A stretch of DNA of 64,000 bases from Symsagittifera roscoffensis. Lineage: Eukaryota; Xenacoelomorpha; Acoela; Convolutidae. The stretch spans positions 25,117,547 through 25,181,546 of the forward strand of contig NC_087067.1 in the NCBI RefSeq assembly GCF_963678635.1, given 5' to 3'. The translations under genes were made by a program, and so were the position numbers. Below, in pieces: positions 1-11,600 of this stretch (its first letter is position 1; the number at the start of each line of letters is the position of its first letter). The notes beneath the pieces were generated by a model that was given only the letters and a program-made list of their open reading frames with translations, was not told the origin of the DNA and did not search any database.

Positions 1-1012
1 CTGTTGACTATCAAAAGACCCTTGAAAAAAAACAACGGTTTGTTTTTTTTACGGTGGACAATTTGAGCCCTGGCCTGTAACTGATTGAATCAAGGAAAAA
101 TTTGTAAAATGAATTAGTCTAGTTTTCTAGAAACTAAGTCTGAAATTTGGGCTCAATTTTATCTAAGACGGGGTCGAGATGTTCTAGTTTTTAGCAATTG
201 GTCCCCTTCATGGTCCTCAATTTGCCGTGAAAGTAGCGAATGAGCTCAAATTTTTAAGAATTGTGCTCCAAATTGGACTCTAATGGCTCTACTTTTCACT
301 TGATTACCTGGGAATCAATTGGGCTAAATCAGCTCCTTCTCAAGGAAAATTACATGCAAAAACTACTGTTACCCACAGTTTTTTACCGCGTTATTTTTTA
401 TCAAACTAAATATGAGTGGTTTTTTTCTCGGATAACAGACAAACTATCGGTTCTAACCATCAATAAAAAACTTCAGCTCAACTAACTTTAGGTTTTAATT
501 TAAACTTATAGTTGATTCTCGGCCTATCACACTATCTACTCAGCCGTATAAAATTCTAAGTAAAACCACTATTGTTATGACATTGTCGTTCGCTCCGCAA
601 CGCTTAAGTTTTGATCGGGCACGTTAGACAGGCCCGTCGTTTAACTCGATTCGATTCGCGCCTCTTAATTTTTAAAACCATGAAAGAAAAATAAATTTGA
701 TTCGTTTTCATTTGGTGAAATAAATCCTCAAAGTAACACAAACGACGCCATTCGAAGCTATTCTGTTCAGTAAGAAAGTTGAGGAAAGTCAAACCTTTCA
801 AATGTCAAGCTGACCAGCTAATTTTTATGAAACTAAATCATTTCATGAAAGGAACCGGCTAATTTTCAGAGCTTTCATGGTTTTACCTCTGGTCAGTATC
901 AACTGTTGACTATCAAAAGACCCTTGAAAAAAAAACAACGGTTTGTTTTTTTACGGTGGACAATTTGAGCCCTGGCCTGTAACTGATTGAATCAAGGAAA
1001 AATTTGTAAAAT
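1..1012. repeat. satellite unit of ~900 bp, left copy plus start of next
   Basis: A unit beginning CTGTTGACTATCAAAAGACC runs 1-902 and restarts at 903. It is nearly identical to units starting at 3061, 3959 and 4861. Units 1 and 3959 share diagnostic variants (GTAGCG near 235, and a four-base ACCT insertion before CTGGTCAG) absent from the units at 2271 and 3061, so they are 902 rather than 898 bp long. Small open frames recur in each copy only because the copies are nearly identical; no protein family is recognisable. Confidence 0.93.
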
Positions 1013-1262
1013 TACTAGAATTGATATAGGCCCTAATGATAAACGTGTTCCTTACGGAGACTTTAATCATGAGTGATTAAAACCTCAAACTAAAACTGTG
1101 AGCGAGGGTTGTCCAAATGCTTTAACCTAAAACGTCAAAACAATTTACTATCAACTCAGCAAACAGTTATTTCTAAAAGTTGCATAGCTATGGTGTGCTC
1201 AATTTTGGGCTCATTTTTAAGGTCTCGGATAAATTGATTACAAACCATTCAGCATTAACCAG
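1013..1262. repeat. copy of the 4972-5221 flank
   Basis: This 250-bp stretch follows the partial unit at 903 and is almost base-for-base the same as 4972-5221, which follows the partial unit at 4861. With the preceding unit it makes a duplication of 1-1262 against 3959-5221, offset 3,958 bp. Similarity stops at about 1262/5221. Confidence 0.9.
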
Positions 1263-1284
1263 TAAAATAAACAAAAATAGGAAC

Positions 1285-1575
1285 TTATGATTGTGAAAAA
1301 CGCCTCTATACTAAAAATTTGGGCGTTAATATGGAAGCAAATTTAGTTTTCAACTTTCAAATTGACTTCTCGTCTGGGGTGGTTCTACCAATTACGTAAA
1401 GTACTAACAACAGCACAATTAATTAAAACCAGTTCAGTCACTGTCAGCCAAACAGAAAAATGGGGTTGTAGTGTATGGCAAAACGAATATTTACAAAATT
1501 TTAAAATAAAACAAAACCAAATTTTGGGCATTCTGTTAAGGAAAATGGAGGTATCAGTCTGTAACATAATCCAAT
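1285..1575 (+). pseudogene. remnant of LINE reverse transcriptase, C-terminal part
   Basis: The stretch aligns at DNA level with 6650-6920, which is recognisable as the end of a LINE reverse transcriptase (LGI-like, then a thumb segment with TTAQLIK). Shared landmarks are the 'gcctctatactaaa' start, the 'acaacagcaca' centre and the 'aaaacaaaaccaaa' end. No frame is open throughout. It lies in DNA that interrupts the 900-bp satellite array. Confidence 0.6.
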
Positions 1576-2270
1576 GAAACCTACAAGATATGCTCAGTGA
1601 AAGAATTGCAAATATACGAGCTACTCAAAACTTAACTTAGGCTCTAACCTAAACCAAATGTTTATCGAAAAATTTTTGATATGGTAAATTTTTTAAGTTT
1701 TTCGTTCTGATTATACGCTTTTTTTGAAGTGGATCCAAAGTTTCCTAACATGTATGGCGGGGTGTAATTGTGTGCTAGGTAATTGCTTGTATCGGAATAA
1801 CTTTTTAATCGACTCTCGAAGAAAATGACGGAATGTTTATACTCGAGTTTTTTCCCCGCGCGATTGCCGACATTTTAACCAACAAATTTTGACGGAATTT
1901 GTGAATATTAGCGTCAAATGTTTAGTGTCAATGTCTTGATTTCAAATGTTAAAAATATCAGCTGTGATCCTTTGTCGGAAAGCAATGAGATTTTAAAGAT
2001 TACCAATTGGCCAACTTCAGATTTTTTAAGAGGCGATATGTTTAAGTTGCGATAAATCTTTTAGTTGCGTCTTGTTATGGAATAATAAGGACAATAATCA
2101 AATTGATTATGAAAACGTTTCATGAGTATTTTTTGAAATCTGGAATGAATTCAAGCGAGGGCCCCAACCGCCTACAAATTGCGCTCTCTAAAACAACCAT
2201 GGTTTCTTTTATAAAGGGGGTTGAGTAGTCTCAATTGTCTTAAGCTTTGTTTACATTTTCATGAAGGGGG
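1576..2270. other. unique AT-rich spacer inside the satellite array
   Basis: No coding frame, RNA gene or repeat is recognisable. It ends abruptly at 2271, where satellite sequence resumes in the middle of a unit (unit position about 109). The whole interruption 1017-2270 may therefore be an insertion with accompanying loss of the start of one unit. Confidence 0.5.
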
Positions 2271-4971
2271 ATGAATTAGTCTAGTTTTCTAGAAACTAAG
2301 TCTGAAATTTGGGCTCAATTTTATCTAAGACGGGGTCGAGATGTTCTAGTTTTTAGCAATTGGTCCCCTTCGTGGTCCTCAATTTGCCGTGAAAGGAGCG
2401 AATGAGCTCAAATTTTTAAGAGTTGTGCTCCAAATTGGACTCTAATGGCTCTACTTTTCAGTTGATTACCTGGGAATCAATTGGGCTAAATCAGCTCCTT
2501 CTCAAGGAAATTTACATGCAAAAACTACTGTTACCCACAGTTTTTTACCGCGTTATTTTTTATCAAACTAAATATGAGTGGTTTTTTTCTCGGATAACAG
2601 ACAAACTATCGGTTCTAACCATCAATAAAAAACTTCAGCTCAACTAACTTTAGGTTTTAATTTAAACTTATAGTTGATTCTCGGCCTATCACACTATCTA
2701 CTCAGCCGTATAAAATTCTAAGTAAAACCACTATTGTTATGACATTGTCGTTCGCTCCGCAACGCTTAAGTTTTGATCGGGCACGTTAGACAGGCCCGTC
2801 GTTTAACTCGATTCGATTCGCGCCTCTTAATTTTTAAAACCATGAAAGAAAAATAAATTTGATTCGTTTTCATTTGGTGAAATAAATCCTCAAACTAACA
2901 CAAACGACGCCATTCGAAGCTATTCTGTTCAGTAAGAAAGTTGAGGAAAGTCAAACCTTTCAAATGTCAAGCTGACCAGCTAATTTTTATGAAACTAAAT
3001 CATTTCATGAAAGGAACCGGCTAATTTTCAGAGCTTTCATGGTTTTCTGGTCAGTATCAACTGTTGACTATCAAAAGACCCTTGAAAGAAAACAACGGTT
3101 TGTTTTTTTTACGGTGGACAATTTGAGCCCTGGCCTGTAACTGATTGAATCAAGGAAAAATTTGTAAAATGAATTAGTCTAGTTTTCTAGAAACTAAGTC
3201 TGAAATTTGGGCTCAATTTTATCTAAGACGGGGTCGAGATGTTCTAGTTTTTAGCAATTGGTCCCCTTCATGGTCCTCAATTTGCCGTGAAAGGAGCGAA
3301 TGAGCTCAAATTTTTAAGAATTGTGCTCCAAATTGGACTCTAATGGCTCAACTTTTCACTTGATTACCTGGGAATCAATTGGGCTAAATCAGCTCCTTCT
3401 CAAGGAAAATTACATGCAAAAACTACTGTTACCCACAGTTTTTTACCGCGTTATTTTTTGTCAAACTAAATATGAGTGGTTTTTTTCTCGGATAACAGAC
3501 AAACTATCGGTTCTAACCATCAATATAAAACTTCAGCTCAACTAACTTTAGGTTTTAATTTAAACTTATAGTTGATTCTCGGCCTATCACACTATCTACT
3601 CAGCCGTATAAAATTCTAAGTAAAACCACTATTGTTATGACATTGTCGTTCGCTCCGCAACGCTTAAGTTTTGATCGGGCACGTTAGACAGGCCCGTCGT
3701 TTAACTCGATTCGATTCGCGCCTCTTAATTTTTAAAACCATGAAAGAAAAATAAATTTGATTCGTTTTCATTTGGTGAAATAAATCCTCAAATTAACACA
3801 AACGACGCCATTCGAAGCTATTCTGTTCAGTAAGAAAGTTGAGGAAAGTCAAACCTTTCAAATGTCAAGCTGACCAGCTAATTTTTATGAAACTAAATCA
3901 TTTCATGAAAGGAACCGGCTAATTTTCAGAGCTTTCATGGTTTTCTGGTCAGTATCAACTGTTGACTATCAAAAGACCCTTGAAAAAAAACAACGGTTTG
4001 TTTTTTTTACGGTGGACAATTTGAGCCCTGGCCTGTAACTGATTGAATCAAGGAAAAATTTGTAAAATGAATTAGTCTAGTTTTCTAGAAACTAAGTCTG
4101 AAATTTGGGCTCAATTTTATCTAAGACGGGGTCGAGATGTTCTAGTTTTTAGCAATTGGTCCCCTTCATGGTCCTCAATTTGCCGTGAAAGTAGCGAATG
4201 AGCTCAAATTTTTAAGAATTGTGCTCCAAATTGGACTCTAATGGCTCTACTTTTCACTTGATTACCTGGGAATCAATTGGGCTAAATCAGCTCCTTCTCA
4301 AGGAAAATTACATGCAAAAACTACTGTTACCCACAGTTTTTTACCGCGTTATTTTTTATCAAACTAAATATGAGTGGTTTTTTTCTCGGATAACAGACAA
4401 ACTATCGGTTCTAACCATCAATAAAAAACTTCAGCTCAACTAACTTTAGGTTTTAATTTAAACTTATAGTTGATTCTCGGCCTATCACACTATCTACTCA
4501 GCCGTATAAAATTCTAAGTAAAACCACTTTTGTTATGACATTGTCGTTCGCTCCGCAACGCTTAAGTTTTGATCGGGCACGTTAGACAGGCCCGTCGTTT
4601 AACTCGATTCGATTCGCGCCTCTTAATTTTTAAAACCATGAAAGAAAAATAAATTTGATTCGTTTTCATTTGGTGAAATAAATCCTCAAAGTAACACAAA
4701 CGACGCCATTCGAAGCTATTCTGTTCAGTAAGAAAGTTGAGGAAAGTCAAACCTTTCAAATGTCAAGCTGACCAGCTAATTTTTATGAAACTAAATCATT
4801 TCATGAAAGGAACCGGCTAATTTTCAGAGCTTTCATGGTTTTACCTCTGGTCAGTATCAACTGTTGACTATCAAAAGACCCTTGAAAAAAAACAACGGTT
4901 TGTTTTTTTACGGTGGACAATTTGAGCCCTGGCCTGTAACTGATTGAATCAAGGAAAAATTTGTAAAATTA
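2271..4971. repeat. three tandem ~900-bp satellite units and a partial fourth
   Basis: A 5'-truncated unit occupies 2271-3060, a full 898-bp unit 3061-3958, a 902-bp unit 3959-4860 and a partial unit 4861-4971. Homologous sites recur 898 bp apart. Differences are a few bases per unit. This indicates recent unequal exchange or gene conversion. Confidence 0.95.
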
Positions 4972-5221
4972 CTAGAATTGATATAGGCCCTAATGATAAA
5001 CGTGTTCCTTACGGAGACTTTAATCATGAGCGATTAAAACCTCAAACTAAAACTGTGAGCGAGGGTTGTCCAAATGCTTTAACCTAAAACGTCAAAACAA
5101 TTTACTATCAACTCAGCAAACAGTTATTTCTAAAAGTTGCATAGCTATGGTGTGCTCAATTTTGGGCTCATTTTTAAGGTCTCGGATACATTGATTACAA
5201 ACCATTCAGCATTAACCAGTA
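4972..5221. repeat. copy of the 1013-1262 flank
   Basis: Right-hand partner of the 250-bp duplicated flank. Sequence beyond 5221 differs from that beyond 1262, marking the duplication edge. Confidence 0.9.
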
Positions 5222-6060
5222 ATCACTAACCTAAAAAACTAAAAGTGAGTCCTCTGATGATTTTTTCCAAGAATAAGCAAACAAATTATGAAACACGTAA
5301 GAAGACAGAAATTTTTGCATAACTTTAAGTTCCATATGAAATACAAAAGCACAGCAAGCAGAAAATTACAGACTTAGATTGTAGTGAGTGAGTTTTATAA
5401 ACTCCTTTATCAGGTAACTACAATAAATATAAACCAGTTCTTTCCTGGACTGAAATAAGATACAAATCAAAACTAAAACACCTATATAGGTAATGAAATC
5501 AAAAACATGGCAACCAAAAAACGAAAAGATTACTTTAAGCTAGATAGTGAAAAATATAAGTTCGCAAAAACCAGAAATGCATTACAAAACTGAAAGTCAA
5601 GAAACCAAAACCTTTTCACTAAAACAAATTTGAAAATGACTCGCAACCAAATCAAGAGTTTTTTGTAGTACTTTGAAAAAAAATCGGGTAGCGGTAAACA
5701 ACTTGTTATTCTGGGCCAAGAAGGAATCTTAAATTTTATTCAATTTTTTGTTCTCATAGTACATCAATTGGCTGAAAAAAATAAAGTCTCAAGAAACTCA
5801 TCATCAGCAATTGCTAAAAATTTTTCGTCTTTTGAAAACAATTTTATTAGAATACTGTTGTGGTGGTTTTTTGGGTTGATAGTTTTTGAAAAAAAAGATA
5901 TGAATAGCAAGAAATAAAACTCTGGCAAAAACTAATGAAAATGCTTTGAAAAAATGTTTTTCCAGACTGTCTGAAGCTAACTGTTGTAATTGCAATTCAT
6001 AAAATCGAAGCAAAGGAAGACCAAGATAAGTATATGTTCATATCTCTTCTAGCAGTTTTC
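5222..6060. other. AT-rich non-coding stretch
   Basis: Only short frames broken by stops are present on both strands. I recognise no motif, repeat or RNA gene here. Confidence 0.5.
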
Positions 6061-6061
6061 A

Positions 6062-6935
6062 GCAAAATTGTTGGGAAACTACTCCTCAAATTCATTATTG
6101 ACTTCTCAGGAAAATCATGATGTTTTGACTGAAAACCAGATCGGATTCAAACCTGAATTTAAAACCATAAACGCTAAATTTAACAAAAAAAAAATGAAAA
6201 TTGAACCCCAATGCAACTCATGCAATATTCATACATATCAAAAAATAGTTTAATATGATACACTTCTACAAAAAGCTAAATACCGCGGACTACGAGGTAC
6301 CATTCAGGCATGGTTGACGTCAGATTTGACAAATACGTCAGAAGTAGTTTAAACGGGCTCTAAAATGTCAAAGTTAACAAGTATTTACGAAAGAGGTCCA
6401 CGGGGTTAGTCTTCAGGCTTCAACTGTTCATTTTAATAATAAAAGGTTTACCATTAATTGAGAACTCAGTGAACACACATTTAGACACTGTTGATACAGC
6501 AGTGACCCAAAAAGAACAAGACTTACACCACTACAAAGTTGATTTATCAAAAATAGAAAATTGGTTGATAATCATTAAGCTAACTCTGAACCTTCACAAA
6601 ACAAAAAACAAAATCTTTAAAAGGAGTAGACAACATAAAAACAGGAACTGTTGATGTGAAAGAAGGCCTCTATACTAAATATTTGGGTATTCACATGGAC
6701 ACAAATTGGATTTTAAAATTTAAGTGAATTTTTTGTCAAAAAAAGGATTTTTTTAGGTTGCTCTTCCAATTACTTGACGTCCTAACAACAGCACAGTTAA
6801 TTAAATTCTATTTCAGTGACATTCAGCCAAACTCCAATATCGGAATATAGAGTATGGCACAGCTGGAAACTACACAAATTGAAATGAAACAAAACCAAAA
6901 TTTGTAATAAAAAAAGTTGTGAAAAAAAACCAAAA
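6062..6935 (+). pseudogene. decayed LINE (Jockey/CR1-like) reverse transcriptase
   Basis: Successive short frames follow the order of a non-LTR reverse transcriptase. Near 6125-6170 is a piece like the motif before the palm (LTENQIGFKP). Near 6265-6345 is the 'LRGTIQAWLTS' helix, then a degenerate 'ERGPRG' in place of the G-x-P-Q-G motif near 6390. At 6469-6640 is the segment after the catalytic box (LSKIENWLI, then LTLNLHKTK). Near 6680-6900 are 'YLGIHMD' and the thumb (TTAQLIK). The catalytic aspartate pair is not visible; the region reads 'THLDTVDTAV'. Several frameshifts and stops show it is dead. A related piece lies at 1285-1575. The clade call rests on general motif spacing only. Confidence 0.75.
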
Positions 6936-9900
6936 CTAAAATATAAACGGTCAAAAAAGTTTTCAAAAATTATCTGAAAATCCGCCTCCATCCTCCAAAA
7001 CAATGTAAATTTGCCCCTGATACCATAGATTTGCATGATCTATAGCAAAATTTAAACAACAAAAAACAAAACAGATTCAAAGTTTCGTTTTCATAGTTGG
7101 TGTGGTAGTAACAATTTAAATTTTTTTCTTCATTAAAATCAGATGAGCAGGATTTAGATTTCATTATTGTGCATACAATGTTGGCGTTTCATTTTTTGAA
7201 GTACAACAACTGATCAAGTAATTGTTTATAATTAATAATGTCTGTCATATTTAAGGTTGATTGTCGACCATTAAGGGATACCGTGTAAGAAAAGAAAGAA
7301 TTCTCTGGTTGGTCTGGGGGTCGAAACAGTCAGCATTATATTTCTGTGAAGGTGTAGGTGATGATCAATTAAGGGCTTTGATACAAATGATGCTAACACC
7401 TCCAGACATTTAGTCGTCAACTGGGTACATATAAATCGTTAGGTCAGATATTACCCGAATGCTTTTAGCAAAACTTTAATGTCAAAAAAGACGCTTTGAG
7501 GTTTTTGTTTATTATTCATTTGCATCTTTGAACTTTTTTGCATTGAAGAACTTTACTGAGGGTATGGACAAAAATAATATTTCAAGCAAATGTCACTCCC
7601 AAAATTCACCTAAAAGATAGGGCAAGAGCTCGAAAAAATTTTCGTCTAAATTCGAGCGAACAAAGCGAGTGATCACGCATACAACAGCCTGATTAGGCGA
7701 AATTTAAGCCATTAAAAATGTAACTTTACAGAAGTAAAATTAGTTTTTGAAGTTTTTTAACTCAATTTTGGGAACTAAATACTTCAAAAAATTAGAAATT
7801 TTTCTGCAAAAAATTTGAAAGAAAAAGTTTTGAAATTTTCAAATTTTTTGTTTTTCTAGTCAGTTTTCTCAAAAATCTTGGGTCTAATTTGCCCATATTA
7901 CTATGAATATCAAATATGCCTTAAATATAGTTTTACATCAGACTTTTTATCACGCCACGCAGAAAAAAAAGACTATGGTTGGAACATTTGGGAAAAAAAT
8001 CAGACTATTCTAAAAAATTCTTTACCAGCACTTTCATTCCATGAACTGTTATGTTTTCGTTCGGCTCGAACATCACCACAAAGTTTGAAGTGAATCGATT
8101 AAAACTTTACTATGGATTCATTTTATTTTTATTTTTTCTTCAAAAACATTTTTAAGTCTCGACTGTCGCAACATTCACGTTTTGAGTCACAATGGTTGCA
8201 AAACAAGTCACAGATTTCAGTTGATTCGGTAGTTTCAAAACTGTACGCTGTTTCAACCAAAATTGTCTCCCAAGTTTTGAACTGGTGAAAACAAAAAGTG
8301 CAACAAAATACGCATGAAATTAAAAATCAAAAGTTCACGCTGCTTCTCAAAAAATAACTGATGAGTTTTCCTGAATATTTGAATAACTATTTAAAAGTTT
8401 TGAAATTGATTTTATTTATGATTTCATTCACTACTATGTTTTCAGTTTTTGACGCGTGATTAATCTCAAATAACGTTTCAGAAGCTTCATAGCAGAAAAA
8501 GGACAGCTCCGTTAATCATACAGCGAAAGAAAAACTTGGCAAAATTTATGTCAGGGCGTAAGTTATGAACCTTAGAGGTTTTGAACATTTATCTACGGCC
8601 TCCTTGAAGATATCAAAATGTGAAGCATCAACTCAATAATTTTTTAACAGAATACTTTTTTTCGAACCATTTTTTGGAGCCTCAAAATTTTCTCCTTTTA
8701 ATGCCAATTTTTCTAATTAGAACTGTTTCTATTCACAGAAAAGTTCTAAATAGTAAGCTTAGGCGTATAAAAAAAAACATATAAAAAACGTATTATTCGG
8801 AAAAACGCATAAATTTTTATATTGAGAAATCTGTTTTAGCATTATGTAATCAGAAATGATAACGTTCTTTTAATTGGAAGCTCTGTTCCGACCATTGAAA
8901 AAGAGAAAAAATTGTGTGATCGGGCGTGAATTTTTATTTTCCGAGGAAAATCAAGTGATAAGAATATTCATTTTAATAGATCGATTGGTACAATCATAAT
9001 GAGGTCTCTTCAAAAGTCGTGTTTTGAGCAACATTTAAAGTGCTTAAGAGTTTTTTTAGTGTCGATAAGAACCAATTTGAGGTTTAGCCCAATTTAGATC
9101 TAATGAAGCGAATACTTTAGACTTACAATAAGCTTATAATTACATTAAAATTGTAGACTAAAAAATCAATTTAGGCCATAAAATTTAAATTTAATTCAAG
9201 AAAAACTAATTTTCGATGTTTTAACAGTGCTTTTGAAAGCGAGTGAAAAAAGTTGAATTGTTTTCTCATTTTTTAATTTCTTTCATGAGAAAAAGTTTTT
9301 GCAAGGTACTAAAATCATTAAGACTATGAAGATTTCAGAATCTCTTTCAGATTATCTCATCACACCAAATTACAACAAAATACATGGCAATTTGAGAAAA
9401 AACTGTTTCATCGGTGTAAAGTTTTGTTTTTGCATCAGTAACTCATAAATCACCTAACAAATCTGCCAAAAAGAAGAAAATTCTACTACTGACCACGGTC
9501 ATTTGAACACAATTTGTGAATATCGAAAAAACTTGCGAAGAACAAATATTTAAGTGATCGAATAATTTCAGGTAGCGGCAGTTTTCAAAATATGGTAAGT
9601 CCAATTTGAGGTATTTCAGGTGTGCATTCGAATCAAATCAGAAAAAATCTAAACGCACAAAAAATGCAAACTGTTGATAACTTTTTTGTCTTTTGTAGTA
9701 ATGTTCATTTTCAGTAACATTATTTTTCTCATTTAACAATGCAAAAAAATGTTGCCTTTGACGCTTAGGTTCCCAAAATCAGACACCTTAAACGTCATCA
9801 GAATCATTCCAGTGATAATAAAATTGGATCAACTTTGATTCAAAACCTTTAAAAATTTGAAATTTTTTTGCAGGCTCGAGAAAATCCGAGTTAAAGTTTT

Positions 9901-10734
9901 TGCATTGTAGTCTAATTTAAACTAAAACGAGTAAGAACCGTTTGTTTTAAAAAGTGGGTTGTTAAGCAAGGAAAAATTTAGCTTTATTCAAGGAATATTA
10001 GTTACGGGAAATTCATACAATGCTTACCTGGCACTTGCATATTGAAAAAGCCATAACAAAAGAAATAAGTACACAGCTTAAAATATTTCATAAAAATTGT
10101 TTGAGCACTTTTTGATTTGATATGTTTTTTCAGTCCTTTTCGAAAGACAAGGAAAATCTTATAGAATTTCTCCCTAGAGCAGGCAAAATAAAAAGCTTTA
10201 ATTTAAAAAGAACTACATAAGTGCTTTAAAGTTTTCTAACAGATAACTGTGGCCGGATTGTTTTGTGCTACTTGTGCACATGGTTTCATATAAGTTTCAA
10301 TAAAACTTTTCCATAAAGCAAATACGCTGGGGAGACTTGTTTAGTAACCTAAAATTAACATAAGAATATGGATTTTGTTTCTACAATTTTCATTTAGACA
10401 CTGATGTGCAAGTAGCTCAGAATGTTCCATAAAATGTTCATAAAAAACCACAACTATATTCATCTTTTTTTCTTCAAGTTGGGAGTTTTAGAGCGTAGCA
10501 TGATTGAAGAAAACTAGAGAATTAGGCATAATCGACACAATTTGTCTTCCTTAAATAAACGACAAACAAAAGATAGAAAGAAAAAGATTTTTTTTTCTAA
10601 TTTTTGCAGAAAAATTTGGAAGTTTAATGCTAGGAAAACGCTAAATGAAATTTCCAAGTGTGTTTTTTTTCGAGTAAGAACAATTTTTCTAGCATAAAAG
10701 TCTGAATAAAATCTAAATTTTTATTTACTGAACT
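6936..10734. other. long AT-rich intergenic stretch
   Basis: About 3.8 kb with no frame longer than about 80 codons that resembles a known protein, no tRNA- or rRNA-like segment and no tandem array. It lies downstream of the minus-strand receptor gene. Confidence 0.5.
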
Positions 10735-10930
10735 CAACTCAATCGCTTTACTCGCTGAAAATTGAACTATTTAAACAATTTTTTCTTCACACTGGGACAA
10801 TTTTTTGAAATTTTTCAAATGTCATTGGAATCACGACTGAACGGGATTTTTTTGATAAATAACTCTACCTAACCCGATTATTATTTGTGGTACCTAATTT
10901 TGCATGGGAAAAAAGAAAAAAAATTATCAC
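10735..10930 (+). repeat. dispersed ~200-bp repeat family, copy 1
   Basis: One of five diverged copies in the window. Shared landmarks, in order: a segment with 'ctttactcgctgaaa', a mid block 'tggaatcacgactgaa', 'gataaataactc', 'tacctaattttgcatgg' and an A-rich tail with AAAAGAAAAA. The A-rich tail and size suggest a SINE or short inverted-repeat element, but no polymerase III box was confirmed. Confidence 0.6.
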
Positions 10931-11371
10931 AACCTGAATCTCGCTGAAAATATTGGTTTAGCTGGGCCAATAGAAAAGAGAAATTTCGATTATTTCTTAT
11001 CAGACTTTTAATTGAGTTTGCGATGCGTTGAATTCTAGCGAGATTCATTGAAACTAATTAATAAAGCAATCAAGTTTTCATGCTGCATTTGTCATTGAAT
11101 ACCAAATGTCATCGAAATAAGGTAGGTACGTGACAACGAATTGACATTATAGGGTTATTGTAGTAAATCGGGAAAATTTCGAAAACCAATTCGGTTTGCC
11201 TTAAAACAAAATCACGAACTTTTACCTAACAAAAATAGTTACTATGCTCACAAATAGAGAGAGCGGGTGTTTTGACCGAATCTGAAAATTGTAAATTTTT
11301 AAATAAGCATGAAGTTTCCATTTGAGATGACAGACTGGTACTTTAGCGGGATCCTTTGAACTGAATCATGA

Positions 11372-11600
11372 TCATGGGTTGAGCTTGCTTTCTGAATAAT
11401 TAACCAGAATTGTCATGTAAGATGCCGTAACAATCGTGACGAAGAGAAACGAGAAGAGGAAACATACTCGGTTCAAGGTCTCGCATCCCACAACCATCTG
11501 TTCACGTTCTGTCAAATCACCAACTGTTTTCGCAGAAGTCTTTCTCGTCGCCGAGCTAATGACCCCTGTCAACGTTTCTTCCACTTTTCCCCCCACACAG
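11372..11600 (-). CDS. receptor terminal exon: cytoplasmic helix and M4
   Basis: Ends at a TGA at 11372-11374. It encodes LTEREQMVVGCETLNRVC, resembling the amphipathic helix before M4 and the 'lDR.c' M4 entry. M4 itself is FLFSFLFVTIVTASYMTIL, followed by a short extracellular tail. The exon start is uncertain: AG sites near 11587 or 11568 would each keep this frame usable. No AATAAA was assigned as the poly(A) signal. Confidence 0.75.

Noticed and set aside
600-680. tRNA-like B box (GATTCGATTC) in the 900-bp satellite
   Set aside because: No A box at the right distance and no cloverleaf can be drawn.
261-4443. A 74-codon frame recurring in four satellite units
   Set aside because: It begins at TTG rather than ATG, matches no family, and is conserved only because the satellite units are nearly identical as DNA.
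604-4759. A 65-codon minus-strand frame in two units
   Set aside because: Broken by single substitutions in the other units and without recognisable domain; a by-product of the repeat.
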